A DNA stretch of 64,000 bases from Deltaproteobacteria bacterium (GTDB taxonomy: Bacteria; Myxococcota_A; UBA796; CAJQPC01): the NCBI GenBank assembly GCA_016717595.1, contig JADKFE010000029.1:1-64000 (forward strand), read 5' to 3'. The notes beneath the pieces were generated by a model, which made no database searches, was not told the DNA's origin, and saw only the letters and a list, made by a program, of their open reading frames with translations. Positions 41,238 to 50,035 of this stretch are shown piece by piece (position 1 is the stretch's first letter; every line of letters starts with the position of its first letter). Position numbers and translations under genes: made by a program.

Positions 41238-41927
41238 ATGCACCTCGCCAACGGCGTCAGCCCCGAGCTGGTTTCCCTGTTCAACCAGGCCGCGCGACTC
41301 TCCCGAGTCGGCCGTCACGAGGACGCGCTCAACACCTGGGAGCGCCTGTTCTCGCCTGAAGGTGTGTGGAGCGAGGCCGACACCTTGGCGGCGAGCCCCT
41401 GCTTCTTGGCCGTGGCGGCGATGCGCCGGGCCTGGGTGCTCATGGACCTGGGCCGCTTCGACGAGGCCCGGGAGCGCTTCGAGCGTGGTCTGCTCCCGCG
41501 CCTGCTCGACCTGCTCCCCGCCACTGAGCGCTTCGACTACTGGTTCTCCTACGGCAACACTCTGGCCGAGCTGGGGGAGCTGGAGGAGGCGGATGCCGCC
41601 CTGGGCCGCGCGATCTGCGTGGCCATGAGCGACCTGAACGACAACCGCCGGGCGTCCCGGGCCTGGAGCCGCCTGCTCGACATCGCCACGGATCAGCACG
41701 CCTGGGGCTTCTTGGCCCGGGAGGGTGAGGCCGCGGCGAGCTGGGCGGCGAGCGCCGGGGAGCCCACCTTGGAGGTCTCGGCCCTGTGGCGTCGGGCCTT
41801 GGCCCTGCGGGTCTTGGGGCGTGAGGCCGAGGCGCACGACGCGCTCCTGCGGATTCGTGCCCTCGCCGAGCGTCTGGGGCTGCGTGAGGCCCGGGCGGCG
41901 GTGGAGCTGGCCCTGAGCGCGGTCTGA
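41238..41927 (+). CDS. TPR-repeat protein under sigma-54 promoter
   Basis: The 229-residue protein is cytoplasmic and composed of four or five TPR-like helix pairs (LFNQAARLSRVGRHEDALNT, LVLMDLGRFDEARERFERGL-like VLMDLGRFDEARERFERG, YGNTLAELGELEEADAAL, RALALRVLGREAEAHDALL). ATG at 41238 with GGAGG seven bases upstream. It stands directly behind a canonical sigma-54 promoter and 114 bp before an FHA/AAA regulator-like gene, suggesting a shared signalling module. Confidence 0.75.
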   Translation: MHLANGVSPELVSLFNQAARLSRVGRHEDALNTWERLFSPEGVWSEADTLAASPCFLAVAAMRRAWVLMDLGRFDEARERFERGLLPRLLDLLPATERFDYWFSYGNTLAELGELEEADAALGRAICVAMSDLNDNRRASRAWSRLLDIATDQHAWGFLAREGEAAASWAASAGEPTLEVSALWRRALALRVLGREAEAHDALLRIRALAERLGLREARAAVELALSAV

Positions 41928-41945
41928 GCGCGGTCTGAGCGCGGT
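41913..41945. repeat. CTGAGCGCGGT x3
   Basis: Three perfect 11-bp tandem copies span the stop codon of the TPR gene (TGA at 41925-41927). Because of the repeat, the same stop recurs, which looks like replication slippage. Confidence 0.7.
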
Positions 41946-42041
41946 GGAGGGCTCGGAGCGGGGATCCCGGTCACCGCCCGGCCTGCCGATCGAATATGCT
42001 GGGGGCGCCGCAGACGCGGCCGCCAAGAGGAGCGCCCCCCG

Positions 42042-43127
42042 GTGCAAGAACGCACACCCCAAGACAGCAAGATCGATCCTCAGGCCACGGTGCCGCGGGC
42101 CTCACGCCTCGTGCCGACGCTCACGGTGATCTACCACCCCGAGCTGCCCGTGCTCGGCCGCCAGCTCCCCGTCACGCCCGAGGCCCCCGTTGAGCTGGGT
42201 CGCGGCGCGGAGGTGCTCGGCCCCGGCGCTCTGGACGATGGCCGCCTCTCCCGCCGCCACTGCGTGATCCGCGCCGAGGGCCGGGCCGAGGTGGTCGTCG
42301 AGGACCAGCAGAGCCGCAACGGCACGGCGGTGAACGGCCGCCGGGTGTCTTCAGCGACGCTCCGGCACGGCGACGTGATCACCTTGGGCAAGCTCACCTT
42401 GCTCTACACCTTGCAGCCCCGGGGCTTCGCGCCCGCGCCGAACCCCCGCTTCGTGGGCTCAAGCCCGGCGCTCATGGCGATGATTCACGACCTCACCGCC
42501 GTGGCCCCGGGCAGCGCCCCGGCCTTGCTCGTGGGCGAGAGCGGCGTGGGTCGACGCAAAGCCGCCGCCGAGCTGCACCGCGTCTCCCGCCACCGCGGCC
42601 CCTACGGTGTGGTGGACTGCGCGGCGGAGAGCGTGCCGAGCTGGGAGCGGATCCGGTCGAAGGTCGGCCAAGGCGTGATCACCTTCGCCCACATCGAGCT
42701 GGCGCCGATGCCCTTGCAGCGCGCGATCTCCGACCACATCACGGCCTTGGGCGACGGCGAGGGCCTGCGTATCCTCGCCACCGCGGGCGGTGACCTGCGC
42801 CGCCTCGTCCGCGGCGGCGCCTTCGACCCCGACCTCGCCGAGCACTTAAGCCGCCGCGTCGTGTCCGTGCCCACCTTACGCGAGCGCGCTGAAGACCTCA
42901 TCCCCCTGGCCTTCGCCTTTGGCCGCGCGGCCTCCAACGACGCCCTGCGCCCCTTGAGCCAGCGCCTCACCCTGGCGCTCTCGTTGCACCCCTGGCCCCA
43001 GAACCTCCGCGAGCTCAAGGACACCATGACCCGCGTCTGCGCCGAGCAGGCCCACGAGCCCCAGCTCAAGGCCCCGGCGTGGCTCTTGCAGCAGCTCCCG
43101 GGGCGGGTGGATGGGGTGGAGGGCTAG
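42042..43127 (+). CDS. FHA domain fused to a degenerate sigma-54 activator AAA domain
   Basis: From GTG at 42042, 361 residues. Residues about 28-125 are an FHA domain (VELGRGAEV, DDGRLSRRHCVI, QQSRNGTAVNG) that binds phosphothreonine peptides. The rest follows the AAA+ activator fold (FVGSSPALMAMI, LLVGESGVGRRKAA, ATAGGDLRRLVRGG, PTLRERAEDLIPLA, HPWPQNLRELKDTM), but Walker A has RR instead of GK-E, the GAFTGA loop that contacts sigma-54 is absent, Walker B reads ITFAHIELA, and no helix-turn-helix follows. It can hardly be a normal activator; it may be a phospho-dependent regulator or decoy. Confidence 0.8.
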   Translation: MQERTPQDSKIDPQATVPRASRLVPTLTVIYHPELPVLGRQLPVTPEAPVELGRGAEVLGPGALDDGRLSRRHCVIRAEGRAEVVVEDQQSRNGTAVNGRRVSSATLRHGDVITLGKLTLLYTLQPRGFAPAPNPRFVGSSPALMAMIHDLTAVAPGSAPALLVGESGVGRRKAAAELHRVSRHRGPYGVVDCAAESVPSWERIRSKVGQGVITFAHIELAPMPLQRAISDHITALGDGEGLRILATAGGDLRRLVRGGAFDPDLAEHLSRRVVSVPTLRERAEDLIPLAFAFGRAASNDALRPLSQRLTLALSLHPWPQNLRELKDTMTRVCAEQAHEPQLKAPAWLLQQLPGRVDGVEG

Positions 43128-43132
43128 GGTCG

Positions 43133-43927
43133 TCAGCCCGCGTTCACCCCCCACCGCACGTCCACGGCCTGGGTGAAGGTCACGAGGTTGAGCCGCGGGT
43201 CAAACGACAGGCCCACGTCCGCGGTCACCCAGGAGCCTTGGCTCACGGGCAGCTCGGCGCCGAGGGTGAGGTTGGCCTGAGGTCGGGGTGTGCTGTGGAT
43301 GGCGTAGGGGCGCACGACGGCGGCGCCACCCTCCAGGACGAGCCGCGCGCCGGGCAAGGCGAGGCGCAGGCGGGCGGTGGTGGCGAGGCGGTCGAGCTGG
43401 TCGGCGTCGCTGCGGGCGCCGGAGAGGCCGAGGGTGAGCTGGGCGCGCGCTTGAAGGGGCAGCCCGCCGCTCACCCACACCGACGTGGTGTCGTGGCCCA
43501 AGGCGTCGAGCTGGCCGCCGTCGAAGCTCGCCACACGCGCCGCGGCGACGGTCAGGCCGGGGGCGTTCCAGGCGGGATCGGGGCGACGATAGGTCAGCCG
43601 CGCCGCGCCGACGAGGGCGACGTCGGACTCCAAGCCCGCGGCGATGGCCCCAGAGACGCCGAGCTGCAGGGCGGCGGCGCGCCGGGCGGGAGACAGGGCG
43701 CTGGTGAGCTCCAAGGCGCCAGCGGGCCGAGGCTTGAGCTGGGCGTCCATGGCGCGCCCGGTCGTCACCGAGACGAGGGTGGCCGGGCTAGACTCCGAGA
43801 GCGGCGCGCCGGAGCGATCCAGGCCCACGAAGGCGGGAACCTGGGCGGTGACGGGGAGCTCGGCGGCGGGCTCTGCGGCCTCGGCGGAGGGGATCAGCGC
43901 GGTGAGCGCGACGAGCAGGGCGGGCAC
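43133..43927 (-). CDS. Secreted, beta-strand-rich envelope protein, unknown
   Basis: GTG at 43927 is chosen because AAAGGAG lies seven bases upstream and a signal peptide follows at once (PALLVALTALIPSAEA). The 264-residue protein then shows alternating strands such as QLTLGLSGARSDADQLDRL, RLALPGARLVLEGGAAVV and QANLTLGAELP, ending VRWGV, consistent with an outer-membrane beta-barrel or periplasmic protein. I recognise no family. Convergent with the FHA gene, five bases apart. Confidence 0.55.
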   Translation of the reverse strand: MPALLVALTALIPSAEAAEPAAELPVTAQVPAFVGLDRSGAPLSESSPATLVSVTTGRAMDAQLKPRPAGALELTSALSPARRAAALQLGVSGAIAAGLESDVALVGAARLTYRRPDPAWNAPGLTVAAARVASFDGGQLDALGHDTTSVWVSGGLPLQARAQLTLGLSGARSDADQLDRLATTARLRLALPGARLVLEGGAAVVRPYAIHSTPRPQANLTLGAELPVSQGSWVTADVGLSFDPRLNLVTFTQAVDVRWGVNAG

Positions 43928-43980
43928 AGACGCTCCTTTGGGGGTCGGCGCGGGCAGTCTGCCACAACGCCCCGACCCCC

Positions 43981-44253
43981 TCACCGCGGCGCGAGGCTGA
44001 CCACCACCACATCCCCGGCCTCTTTGCCTTGGCGGATGTTTTTGGGAACGGGCAAGAGCGCCCCGTGCCGCTTGTCGGCCCAGACGCTCGTGTCCCAGCT
44101 CCGCCCGTTGACGGTGGCCCGCACCGGCGTGCGCCCCCAGCCCGCCACCACCGGCGGCGCGTGCTCCACGGGCACCGGCGCGAAGGTCCAGCCGCCGGGG
44201 GCCTCCACCCGCCACAGGGTGGCCTCAAAGGTGCAGGGCTCAAACAGGATCAT
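43981..44253 (-). CDS. DUF1905 domain protein
   Basis: The 90-residue protein fits DUF1905 end to end: FEATLWRVEAPGGWTF, then GWGRTPVRATVNGRSWDTS and a GALLPVPKNIRQGKEAGD..V close. These small beta-barrel proteins often occur with or fused to YdeI-like domains; their function is unknown. The start overlaps the end of the sulfatase-like gene by 14 bases. Confidence 0.8.
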   Translation of the reverse strand: MILFEPCTFEATLWRVEAPGGWTFAPVPVEHAPPVVAGWGRTPVRATVNGRSWDTSVWADKRHGALLPVPKNIRQGKEAGDVVVVSLAPR

Positions 44254-45625
44254 GGGCGTTTGGGGGCTGGAGGAGGCGCTGGCGCTGGGCTCTGGGCTCC
44301 GGGACGTAGCCCAAGGAGCGCAACATCTCAAAGGTCTCGACGTCCTCGACGGTGACCGGCTGGGTGGGGCTCGTCGGGTTGAGCCCACCGCGGGCGGCGC
44401 CGAGGGCCTGGTAGAGCGGCTCGGCGCGGCCGCGCTGGGCGGGGTCGTCAGAGAGCAGGGCGCCCTCGACGCCGTCTGGCGACACGGCCCACAGCCGCGC
44501 TTGACCGTCGCGGGGGGCCAAGGTGAAGCGCAGGTCGTCGGTGATGATCGAGAGCTGGGGCGGGCCGTAGAGGATGTCTTCGGAGATCGCCGCGCGGCCG
44601 GGCACGGTGACGCCGCCACGCGCCAGGGCGGCCAGCTCGCCGGATCCATCGGTGAGCAGGGGCAGAAGCTCGGCGGTGGAGACGACGCTGCGGTTGTCGC
44701 CGGGGGGCACACCCGGGGCCTTGATCAGCAAGGGCACCCGGGTCACGACGGAGCGGGTGGTGTGGCCGTGCTCAAAGCGGCCGTGGTCCCAGAGCTCCTC
44801 GCCGTGGTCGGCGGTGATCACCAACAGCGTGCGCTCCCAGCGCGCCGCATCGGCCTTGAGGCCCTCGATGAGCGCGCCCAGGGCCGCGTCCGTCGCCAAG
44901 ACCTCCTCCGCGTACCGGGCCCGCACATAGGCCTGGTCTTCAGGGGAGAGCGTCTCTTTGCCGGTGGTCCACGCCGCCCAGCGCGCCTCGTCGAAGGGGC
45001 CGTCCGGCAAGGTGTGGGGCAGGCTCGCCGAGAATTGGCCGCGCTGGGCCTCAGGGGCGTAGTAGTCGTAGTGCGGCTCCATGAGGTGCAGCACGAGCAG
45101 GCTCGGGTCGGGGCTTCCGCGAAGCCAGGCGAGGCCCGAGCTGACGTTCTCTTGGGCGCTGCGGTGGGTGAGGATGTCGGCGCCGCGGTAGTCGTAGGGC
45201 TCAAAGCCCCGGTGGAGGCCGAACTGCGGCGCCAAGAAGGCGTTGTTCATAAACGCCGCCGCGCGATAGCCCCGGGCGCGGAGGATCGTCGCCACCGTGG
45301 GCACCTCGGCGGGCAAGGCGCCGAAGATGTCGGCGTCGGCGGGGTCTTGCACGACGCCGTGGCGCCACACGGGCAGGCCGGTGAGCAGGCAGGCCACCGA
45401 CGGCAAGGTCCATGAGGCGCAGGTATACGCCCGGGAGAAGCTCGCGGCCTCCTCCCGGGCGAGGCGATCGAGGTGGGGCGTGGCGGGGAAGGCCGAGCCG
45501 TTGACCCCCAAAGCGTCGGCCCGGAGGGTGTCGACGACGACCAGCACCACGTCCAAGGGGCGCGGCGCCGGGGGAGGTGTCTCGGGACCGCAGGCCGTCA
45601 TCAGGGCCAAGAGCAGGGTGGGCAT
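44240..45625 (-). CDS. Sulfatase-superfamily lipoprotein with atypical nucleophile
   Basis: The 461-residue protein begins MPTLLLALMTAC (lipobox Cys12). The alkaline phosphatase/sulfatase superfamily fold is shown by VVLVVVDTLRADAL (metal Asp32), ATPHLDRLA, LVITADHGEELWDHG and HGHTTRSVVTRVPLLI. At the sulfatase nucleophile position the usual C/S-x-P-x-R reads T-L-P-S-V (Thr73), so the formylglycine residue and the Arg are missing; Thr nucleophiles are known in phosphodiesterase branches of the superfamily. It is probably a periplasmic phospho- or sulfo-hydrolase or phosphoglycerol-type transferase. Confidence 0.8.
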   Translation of the reverse strand: MPTLLLALMTACGPETPPPAPRPLDVVLVVVDTLRADALGVNGSAFPATPHLDRLAREEAASFSRAYTCASWTLPSVACLLTGLPVWRHGVVQDPADADIFGALPAEVPTVATILRARGYRAAAFMNNAFLAPQFGLHRGFEPYDYRGADILTHRSAQENVSSGLAWLRGSPDPSLLVLHLMEPHYDYYAPEAQRGQFSASLPHTLPDGPFDEARWAAWTTGKETLSPEDQAYVRARYAEEVLATDAALGALIEGLKADAARWERTLLVITADHGEELWDHGRFEHGHTTRSVVTRVPLLIKAPGVPPGDNRSVVSTAELLPLLTDGSGELAALARGGVTVPGRAAISEDILYGPPQLSIITDDLRFTLAPRDGQARLWAVSPDGVEGALLSDDPAQRGRAEPLYQALGAARGGLNPTSPTQPVTVEDVETFEMLRSLGYVPEPRAQRQRLLQPPNAHDPV

Positions 45626-45712
45626 AGGCGAACTCTACACCGCGGGGCGCCCGTTCGGGGCGCGGGATGGGTTATCGTGTGCCCCGACCCCTGCCCCTCG
45701 GAGGATCCGCCC

Positions 45713-47545
45713 TTGGGTGGCCTCGCCGGACTCGTACACCTCCGTGGCCCCGCGCCGGACCGCGCCCTCGTCGAGCGAATGTCCCTCGCCGTCGCCCACC
45801 GCGGCCCCGACGACGCGGGCCTCTGGGCTGAGGGTGAGGCGGCCATCGCCCACCGCCGCATCGCGCTCTCGGTGCATGGTCGCGCCCAGCCTGTTGTGGA
45901 CGCCGAGCGCGCCTTGGTGCTCGACGGCCGCATCTACGAGCTCGGCGCGCTCCAAGAGCGCCTGCGCCGCGAAGGCCAAGAGCCCGGCGGCTGGGACGCC
46001 GAGGTCGCCTTGGCGTCTTTGGCCCGCTGGGGCGACGAGGCGCTCTCCAAGCTGCACGGCGACTGGGCCCTGGCCGTGTGGAACCGCCGCACCAAACGCC
46101 TGTTCTTGGCCCGCGACCCCATGGGCGTGCGCCCCCTCTACTACGCCGCCCGCGACGGCAAGGTCGCCTTCGCCAGCGACCTGCGCGCCCTGCTGCTCTT
46201 GCCCTGGGTGAGCCGCGAGGTCGCCACAGATCGCCTCGCGGAGTACCTCAGCTTTCGCTACACCCACGCCCCCCGCACCTTGCTGCGCGACGTGATGCAG
46301 CTCCCCGCGGGCTGCGTCTTGCGCGCCGACGCCGACGGCGTACGAGTAGACCGCTGGTCTAGTTACGACTACGCCGCCCCCGACGCCTCCGAGCCCAGCG
46401 AAGACGAGGCCCGGGACCAGCTTGAGCGCGCCCTGCGCCGCGCCGTGGAGCGCCGCCTGCCCACAGACCAGCCCGCCGGGGTGCTGCTCTCCGGGGGCAC
46501 GGCGTCCACGGCCATCGCCGCCTTGGCTGTCGAGCGCTCCCGCCATGTGCGCAGCTTCAACGTGGCCTTTGACGATGAGGCCGCCGACGAGGGCGCCTTC
46601 GCCGGGCGGGTCGCCTCCTTGTTGGGCCTCCAGCACGAGACGGTCCACGTCACCCGGGAGAGCTTCGTGGCGTCCCTGGAGGAGACCGTAGACGCCATGG
46701 GCGCGCCGCCGCCGAGCCCCGCGGCGATCCCCCAGCTCCTCATCTGCCGCGCGGCCCGGCTCAGCACCCGGGTGGCCCTCTCCGGCGACGGCGGCGACGA
46801 GCTCCTCGGCGGCGTGCGCGCCACGAGCCTGCCCGTCGAGCTGCGCACGGCCCGGCTCAAGTCCCACCTGCCGCCGCTCCTGCGCCGCCTCACCGGCGCC
46901 AGCGGCTTAGAGCCCGGCGCCCACTTCGGCCTCAAGCGCCTCATCGGCGGCTCCAAGGTGTTCGGCGCTGAAGAGCGCGGGCGAATCCTCCGCGACCCGT
47001 CCCTGCAGCGCCCCGGCATGCGCCTCGCCTTGCTGAGCCCGCTCTACGACGAGGTCCAGACCGACCCGATCAACGAGGTCCTACACGTCTACCTGCGCGG
47101 CTGGCTGGCCGAGGACTCCTTGGCCCGCGCCGACCGCGTGTCGATGTTGGCCGGCCTGGAGCTGCGTTTTCCGCTGCTGGACCCCGACGTGGTGCGGGTC
47201 TGCCACAGCCTGCCCGGCAGCGCGAAGATCAAGCGCCGCCGCGGCGTGTGGCACCCCAAGTGGCCCCTCAAGCGCCTGCTCGCCGCCCGAGGCCTGCCCG
47301 ACGCCGTGGTCTGGCGCCCCAAAGGGGGGCTCTCCTCACCGCTCAACCGCTGGTTACGCGGAGAGGGCGAGGCGACGCTGTGGGACCGCATCGAGTCCGT
47401 CTGCGCCGACCCCCTGGGCCTGTTCCAAGGCGAGGCGATCCGGGAGCTGGCGCGGGCCCACGCCCGGGGCGAGGCGGATCATGGGGCGAAGCTGTGGACG
47501 CTGATCTTCTTGGACCTGTGGCTGCGGCGGCAGGTGTTGGGGTAG
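45713..47545 (+). CDS. Asparagine synthetase B-like pseudoenzyme
   Basis: The TTG at 45713 is fixed by GGAGG eight bases upstream and by alignment: the family starts MCGIAG, here MGGLAGLVHL, so the glutaminase nucleophile Cys2 is replaced by Gly. The N-terminal domain otherwise fits (HRGPDDAGLW, LHGDWALAVWN, LARDPMGVRPLYY). In the synthetase domain the ATP loop SGGxDS reads SGGTAST (Asp to Ala264), while SGDGGDELLGG and the C-terminal PLLD, RPKGG segments are kept. The length of 610 residues is normal. It may have lost both activities or may use another chemistry. Its neighbours do not form a clear pathway. Confidence 0.85.
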   Translation: MGGLAGLVHLRGPAPDRALVERMSLAVAHRGPDDAGLWAEGEAAIAHRRIALSVHGRAQPVVDAERALVLDGRIYELGALQERLRREGQEPGGWDAEVALASLARWGDEALSKLHGDWALAVWNRRTKRLFLARDPMGVRPLYYAARDGKVAFASDLRALLLLPWVSREVATDRLAEYLSFRYTHAPRTLLRDVMQLPAGCVLRADADGVRVDRWSSYDYAAPDASEPSEDEARDQLERALRRAVERRLPTDQPAGVLLSGGTASTAIAALAVERSRHVRSFNVAFDDEAADEGAFAGRVASLLGLQHETVHVTRESFVASLEETVDAMGAPPPSPAAIPQLLICRAARLSTRVALSGDGGDELLGGVRATSLPVELRTARLKSHLPPLLRRLTGASGLEPGAHFGLKRLIGGSKVFGAEERGRILRDPSLQRPGMRLALLSPLYDEVQTDPINEVLHVYLRGWLAEDSLARADRVSMLAGLELRFPLLDPDVVRVCHSLPGSAKIKRRRGVWHPKWPLKRLLAARGLPDAVVWRPKGGLSSPLNRWLRGEGEATLWDRIESVCADPLGLFQGEAIRELARAHARGEADHGAKLWTLIFLDLWLRRQVLG

Positions 47546-47605
47546 GGGGCGGCCGCGTGAGCCCGCGACACCCCTTCGTTGCCCCCCCGTGATACGCCCA
47601 GAGCC

Positions 47606-49852
47606 ATGTCCCGCCGCCGCCTCGCCGCCCTCGTCGCGCTCGTCGTCACCCTCGCCTGGGTGCTCCTCGCGGCCTCGCGGGCCTCCCTGGAGGCGCCGCC
47701 GCCGAGCCTCACCCTGCTCGACCGCCACGGTGAGCTGCTCGGCGAGGTGGGCCGCGGCGACGATCAAGACTTGGGCGCCTGGCCCCTCGACCCCGTGCCT
47801 TGGCGTGTCGCCGCCGCCACCCTGGCCTTGGAGGACCGCCGCTTCTGGACCCACCCCGGCGTCGACCCTCAAGCGGTGGTGCGCGCCATCCGCCAGAACC
47901 TCGCCGCCGGGGAGGTGATCTCCGGCGCGTCCACCATCGCCATGCAGATCGCCCGGATGCAGCGCCCGGCGCCGCGCACCTTGCCCAACAAGGTCACCGA
48001 GGCCCTCGTCGCGCTCATGCTCACCGCGCGCTACGACCGTGACGCCCTGCTCGCCCATTACCTGCGTCTCACGCCGTATGGAAACCGCGCCCAAGGCATC
48101 GCCTACGCCGCCCGGCGTTATCTCGACAAGCCCGTGGCCGACCTCTCTTGGGCCGAGACGGCGTTTCTGTGCGCCATCCCGCAGTCGCCCAGCCGTCACA
48201 ACCCCATGAGCGTTGAAGGGCGCCGCCGGGCGATCACCCGGGCGGGGCGGATCCTCGACGCCTTGGCCCAAGACGGCCTCTTGCGAGAGCCGGAGCTGGC
48301 CCAGGCCCGGCGTGAGCTACAGACGATCGGCGTCTCATTGCGCCACACCCGCCCCTCGGAGACGCTCCACGCCGTGTTGGCCCTGGAGCGCCAGCTCAAG
48401 TGGACTGAAGGCATGGACCCGCGGGTGACCACCACCCTCGATCTCTCTGTGCAGCGTCTCGCCCAGCAGGCCGCCCGGGAGCAGCTCAACCTCTGGGCGC
48501 CCTATGGCGCGGGGCAGGCGGCCCTGGTGGTGGTGAGCTTGCCCGAGGCCGAGGTGCTCGCCGCGGTGGGCTCCGTGGACTGGGGCGAAGGCAGCGTCGC
48601 CGGGTCCATCGACTTCACCCGCACCCCGCGCCCGCCGGGCAGCCTGCTCAAACCGTTCGCCTACGCCGAGGCCCTGGAGCGCGGCGTGATTCAGCCCAAC
48701 ACGCCCCTGTTTGACGTCGGCCGCGCACGAGACGGCATTCACGACGCCGACGGGCGCAGCCTCGGCCCGCTGATGCCGCGTGTGGCCTTGGGAAACTCCA
48801 GAAACGTGCCCGCCGTGGCCCTGGCCGAGTCTGTGGGGCTCAACGCCCTGTTTGATCGGTTCGTCTCGTTGGGCCTACACAGAGGAGACGCCGCCGCTGA
48901 AGAGGTCGGCTATGGCCTCGTGATCGGCGGCTTGAGCACGACGGCGCTGCAGGTGGCCGAGGCCTACACCGCGCTGGCCCTGGAGGGCCAAAAACGCGCC
49001 TTGAGCTGGGTCAAAGACCAGCCCGGCGAGGTCACGCGGATGTTCTCGCCCCAGGTGGCGCGGCTCGTGACGCTGTGGCTGGCCGACCCTCAGGCCCGCC
49101 TGCCGAGCTTCCCCCGCATGGGCTACTCCGAGCTGCCGTTCCCCACGGCGGTGAAGACGGGCACCTCGCCCCAGGCCCGGGACGCCTGGGCTGTGGCCTG
49201 GACCGATCGCCACCTCGTCGTCGCCTGGATCGGCCACCCCGACTGGCGCCCGATGACCGCGGCGAGCGGTTACCGCGCCGGGGCGGCCTTGGCCCAGCGT
49301 GTGCTTCTGGAGCTAGAGGCCGACCGCGCCGACGGCCTCTCCGACACACAGTTTCCCGCCCCCGCGGGCTGGCCGCTCGTGGAGGTCTGCCCGCTCTCCG
49401 GCCAGGCCGCGACGGAGGCCTGCGGCCAGACCACCCAAGAGCACGTCGCCGAGGCCCCCGAGCCCTGCACAACACACACGGTCGAGGCCGGCCGAGTGGT
49501 GGTTCGCCCCGACCCCCGCTGGCTCGACTGGGCGGCCGCCGAGGGCCTGCCCTTGGCCCAAGACGCCGCGCCCACCGACGCCGAGCCCAGCCTGGCCCTG
49601 CTCTCCCCCCGGGGCGGCGAGCGCCTGACCATCGACCCCGAGCAGCCCGCCGAGGCCGCCACCTTCGCCCTGCGTGTGGCCGTCACCCCCGCCGCTGAGC
49701 AGGTGCTGTGGGTGATCGACGGCGAGCCCTGGGCCTTGGTCGAGGCCCCCTACGCCGCGCGTTGGCCCCTGAGCCCGGGTGTCCACCGCGTCCGCGCTGA
49801 GCTGCCCTGGACGACGATCCGATCCGAAGAGGTGGTGATTGAGGTGCGGTGA
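47606..49852 (+). CDS. pbpC: Penicillin-binding protein 1C
   Basis: From ATG at 47606, 748 residues: an N-terminal membrane anchor (LAALVALVVTLAWVLLAA), a GT51 glycosyltransferase domain (LALEDRRFWTHPGVD, GASTIAMQIARM), then the transpeptidase with SxxK as Ser346 in PGSLLKPF, GNSRNVPAV and KTGTS at Lys517, and a C-terminal PBP1C domain (about 650-748). It polymerises and cross-links peptidoglycan; PBP1C enzymes are auxiliary. No alpha-2-macroglobulin gene, the usual partner in enterobacteria, is adjacent. Confidence 0.92.
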   Translation: MSRRRLAALVALVVTLAWVLLAASRASLEAPPPSLTLLDRHGELLGEVGRGDDQDLGAWPLDPVPWRVAAATLALEDRRFWTHPGVDPQAVVRAIRQNLAAGEVISGASTIAMQIARMQRPAPRTLPNKVTEALVALMLTARYDRDALLAHYLRLTPYGNRAQGIAYAARRYLDKPVADLSWAETAFLCAIPQSPSRHNPMSVEGRRRAITRAGRILDALAQDGLLREPELAQARRELQTIGVSLRHTRPSETLHAVLALERQLKWTEGMDPRVTTTLDLSVQRLAQQAAREQLNLWAPYGAGQAALVVVSLPEAEVLAAVGSVDWGEGSVAGSIDFTRTPRPPGSLLKPFAYAEALERGVIQPNTPLFDVGRARDGIHDADGRSLGPLMPRVALGNSRNVPAVALAESVGLNALFDRFVSLGLHRGDAAAEEVGYGLVIGGLSTTALQVAEAYTALALEGQKRALSWVKDQPGEVTRMFSPQVARLVTLWLADPQARLPSFPRMGYSELPFPTAVKTGTSPQARDAWAVAWTDRHLVVAWIGHPDWRPMTAASGYRAGAALAQRVLLELEADRADGLSDTQFPAPAGWPLVEVCPLSGQAATEACGQTTQEHVAEAPEPCTTHTVEAGRVVVRPDPRWLDWAAAEGLPLAQDAAPTDAEPSLALLSPRGGERLTIDPEQPAEAATFALRVAVTPAAEQVLWVIDGEPWALVEAPYAARWPLSPGVHRVRAELPWTTIRSEEVVIEVR

Positions 49853-49903
49853 GGGGGCGAAAAAAGCCCCTGGAGGGCGGGTTCAGAGGATCCGTGAATG
49901 ACC

Positions 49904-49921
49904 CCGGAGGCGCCTCCGGGC
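49904..49921. terminator. 18-bp perfect palindrome downstream of pbpC
   Basis: CCCGGAGGCGCCTCCGGG is a perfect palindrome, 50 bp after the pbpC stop. A smaller stem (GGGGC/GCCCC around a run of A) lies just after the stop at 49855-49872. No T-run follows, so it is a candidate factor-dependent terminator or mRNA-end structure, or a protein-binding site. Confidence 0.4.
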
Positions 49922-49930
49922 GGATCTGAG

Positions 49931-49957
49931 CCCGCCCCCATCGCCAAGGGGCGGGCG
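49931..49957. terminator. 9-bp GC stem-loop downstream of pbpC
   Basis: GCCCGCCCC and GGGGCGGGC pair perfectly around a nine-base loop, ten bases after the palindrome. There is no U-tract. Together with the preceding palindrome it forms two strong hairpins in the gap before the FG-GAP gene. Confidence 0.4.
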
Positions 49958-50035
49958 CGCCAGCCACCTCGTCGTGCCCGGTGATCCAAAGCTCCGCTCG
50001 TGCGCTCTGTTCGTCAACACACCGGAGCACAGCCC

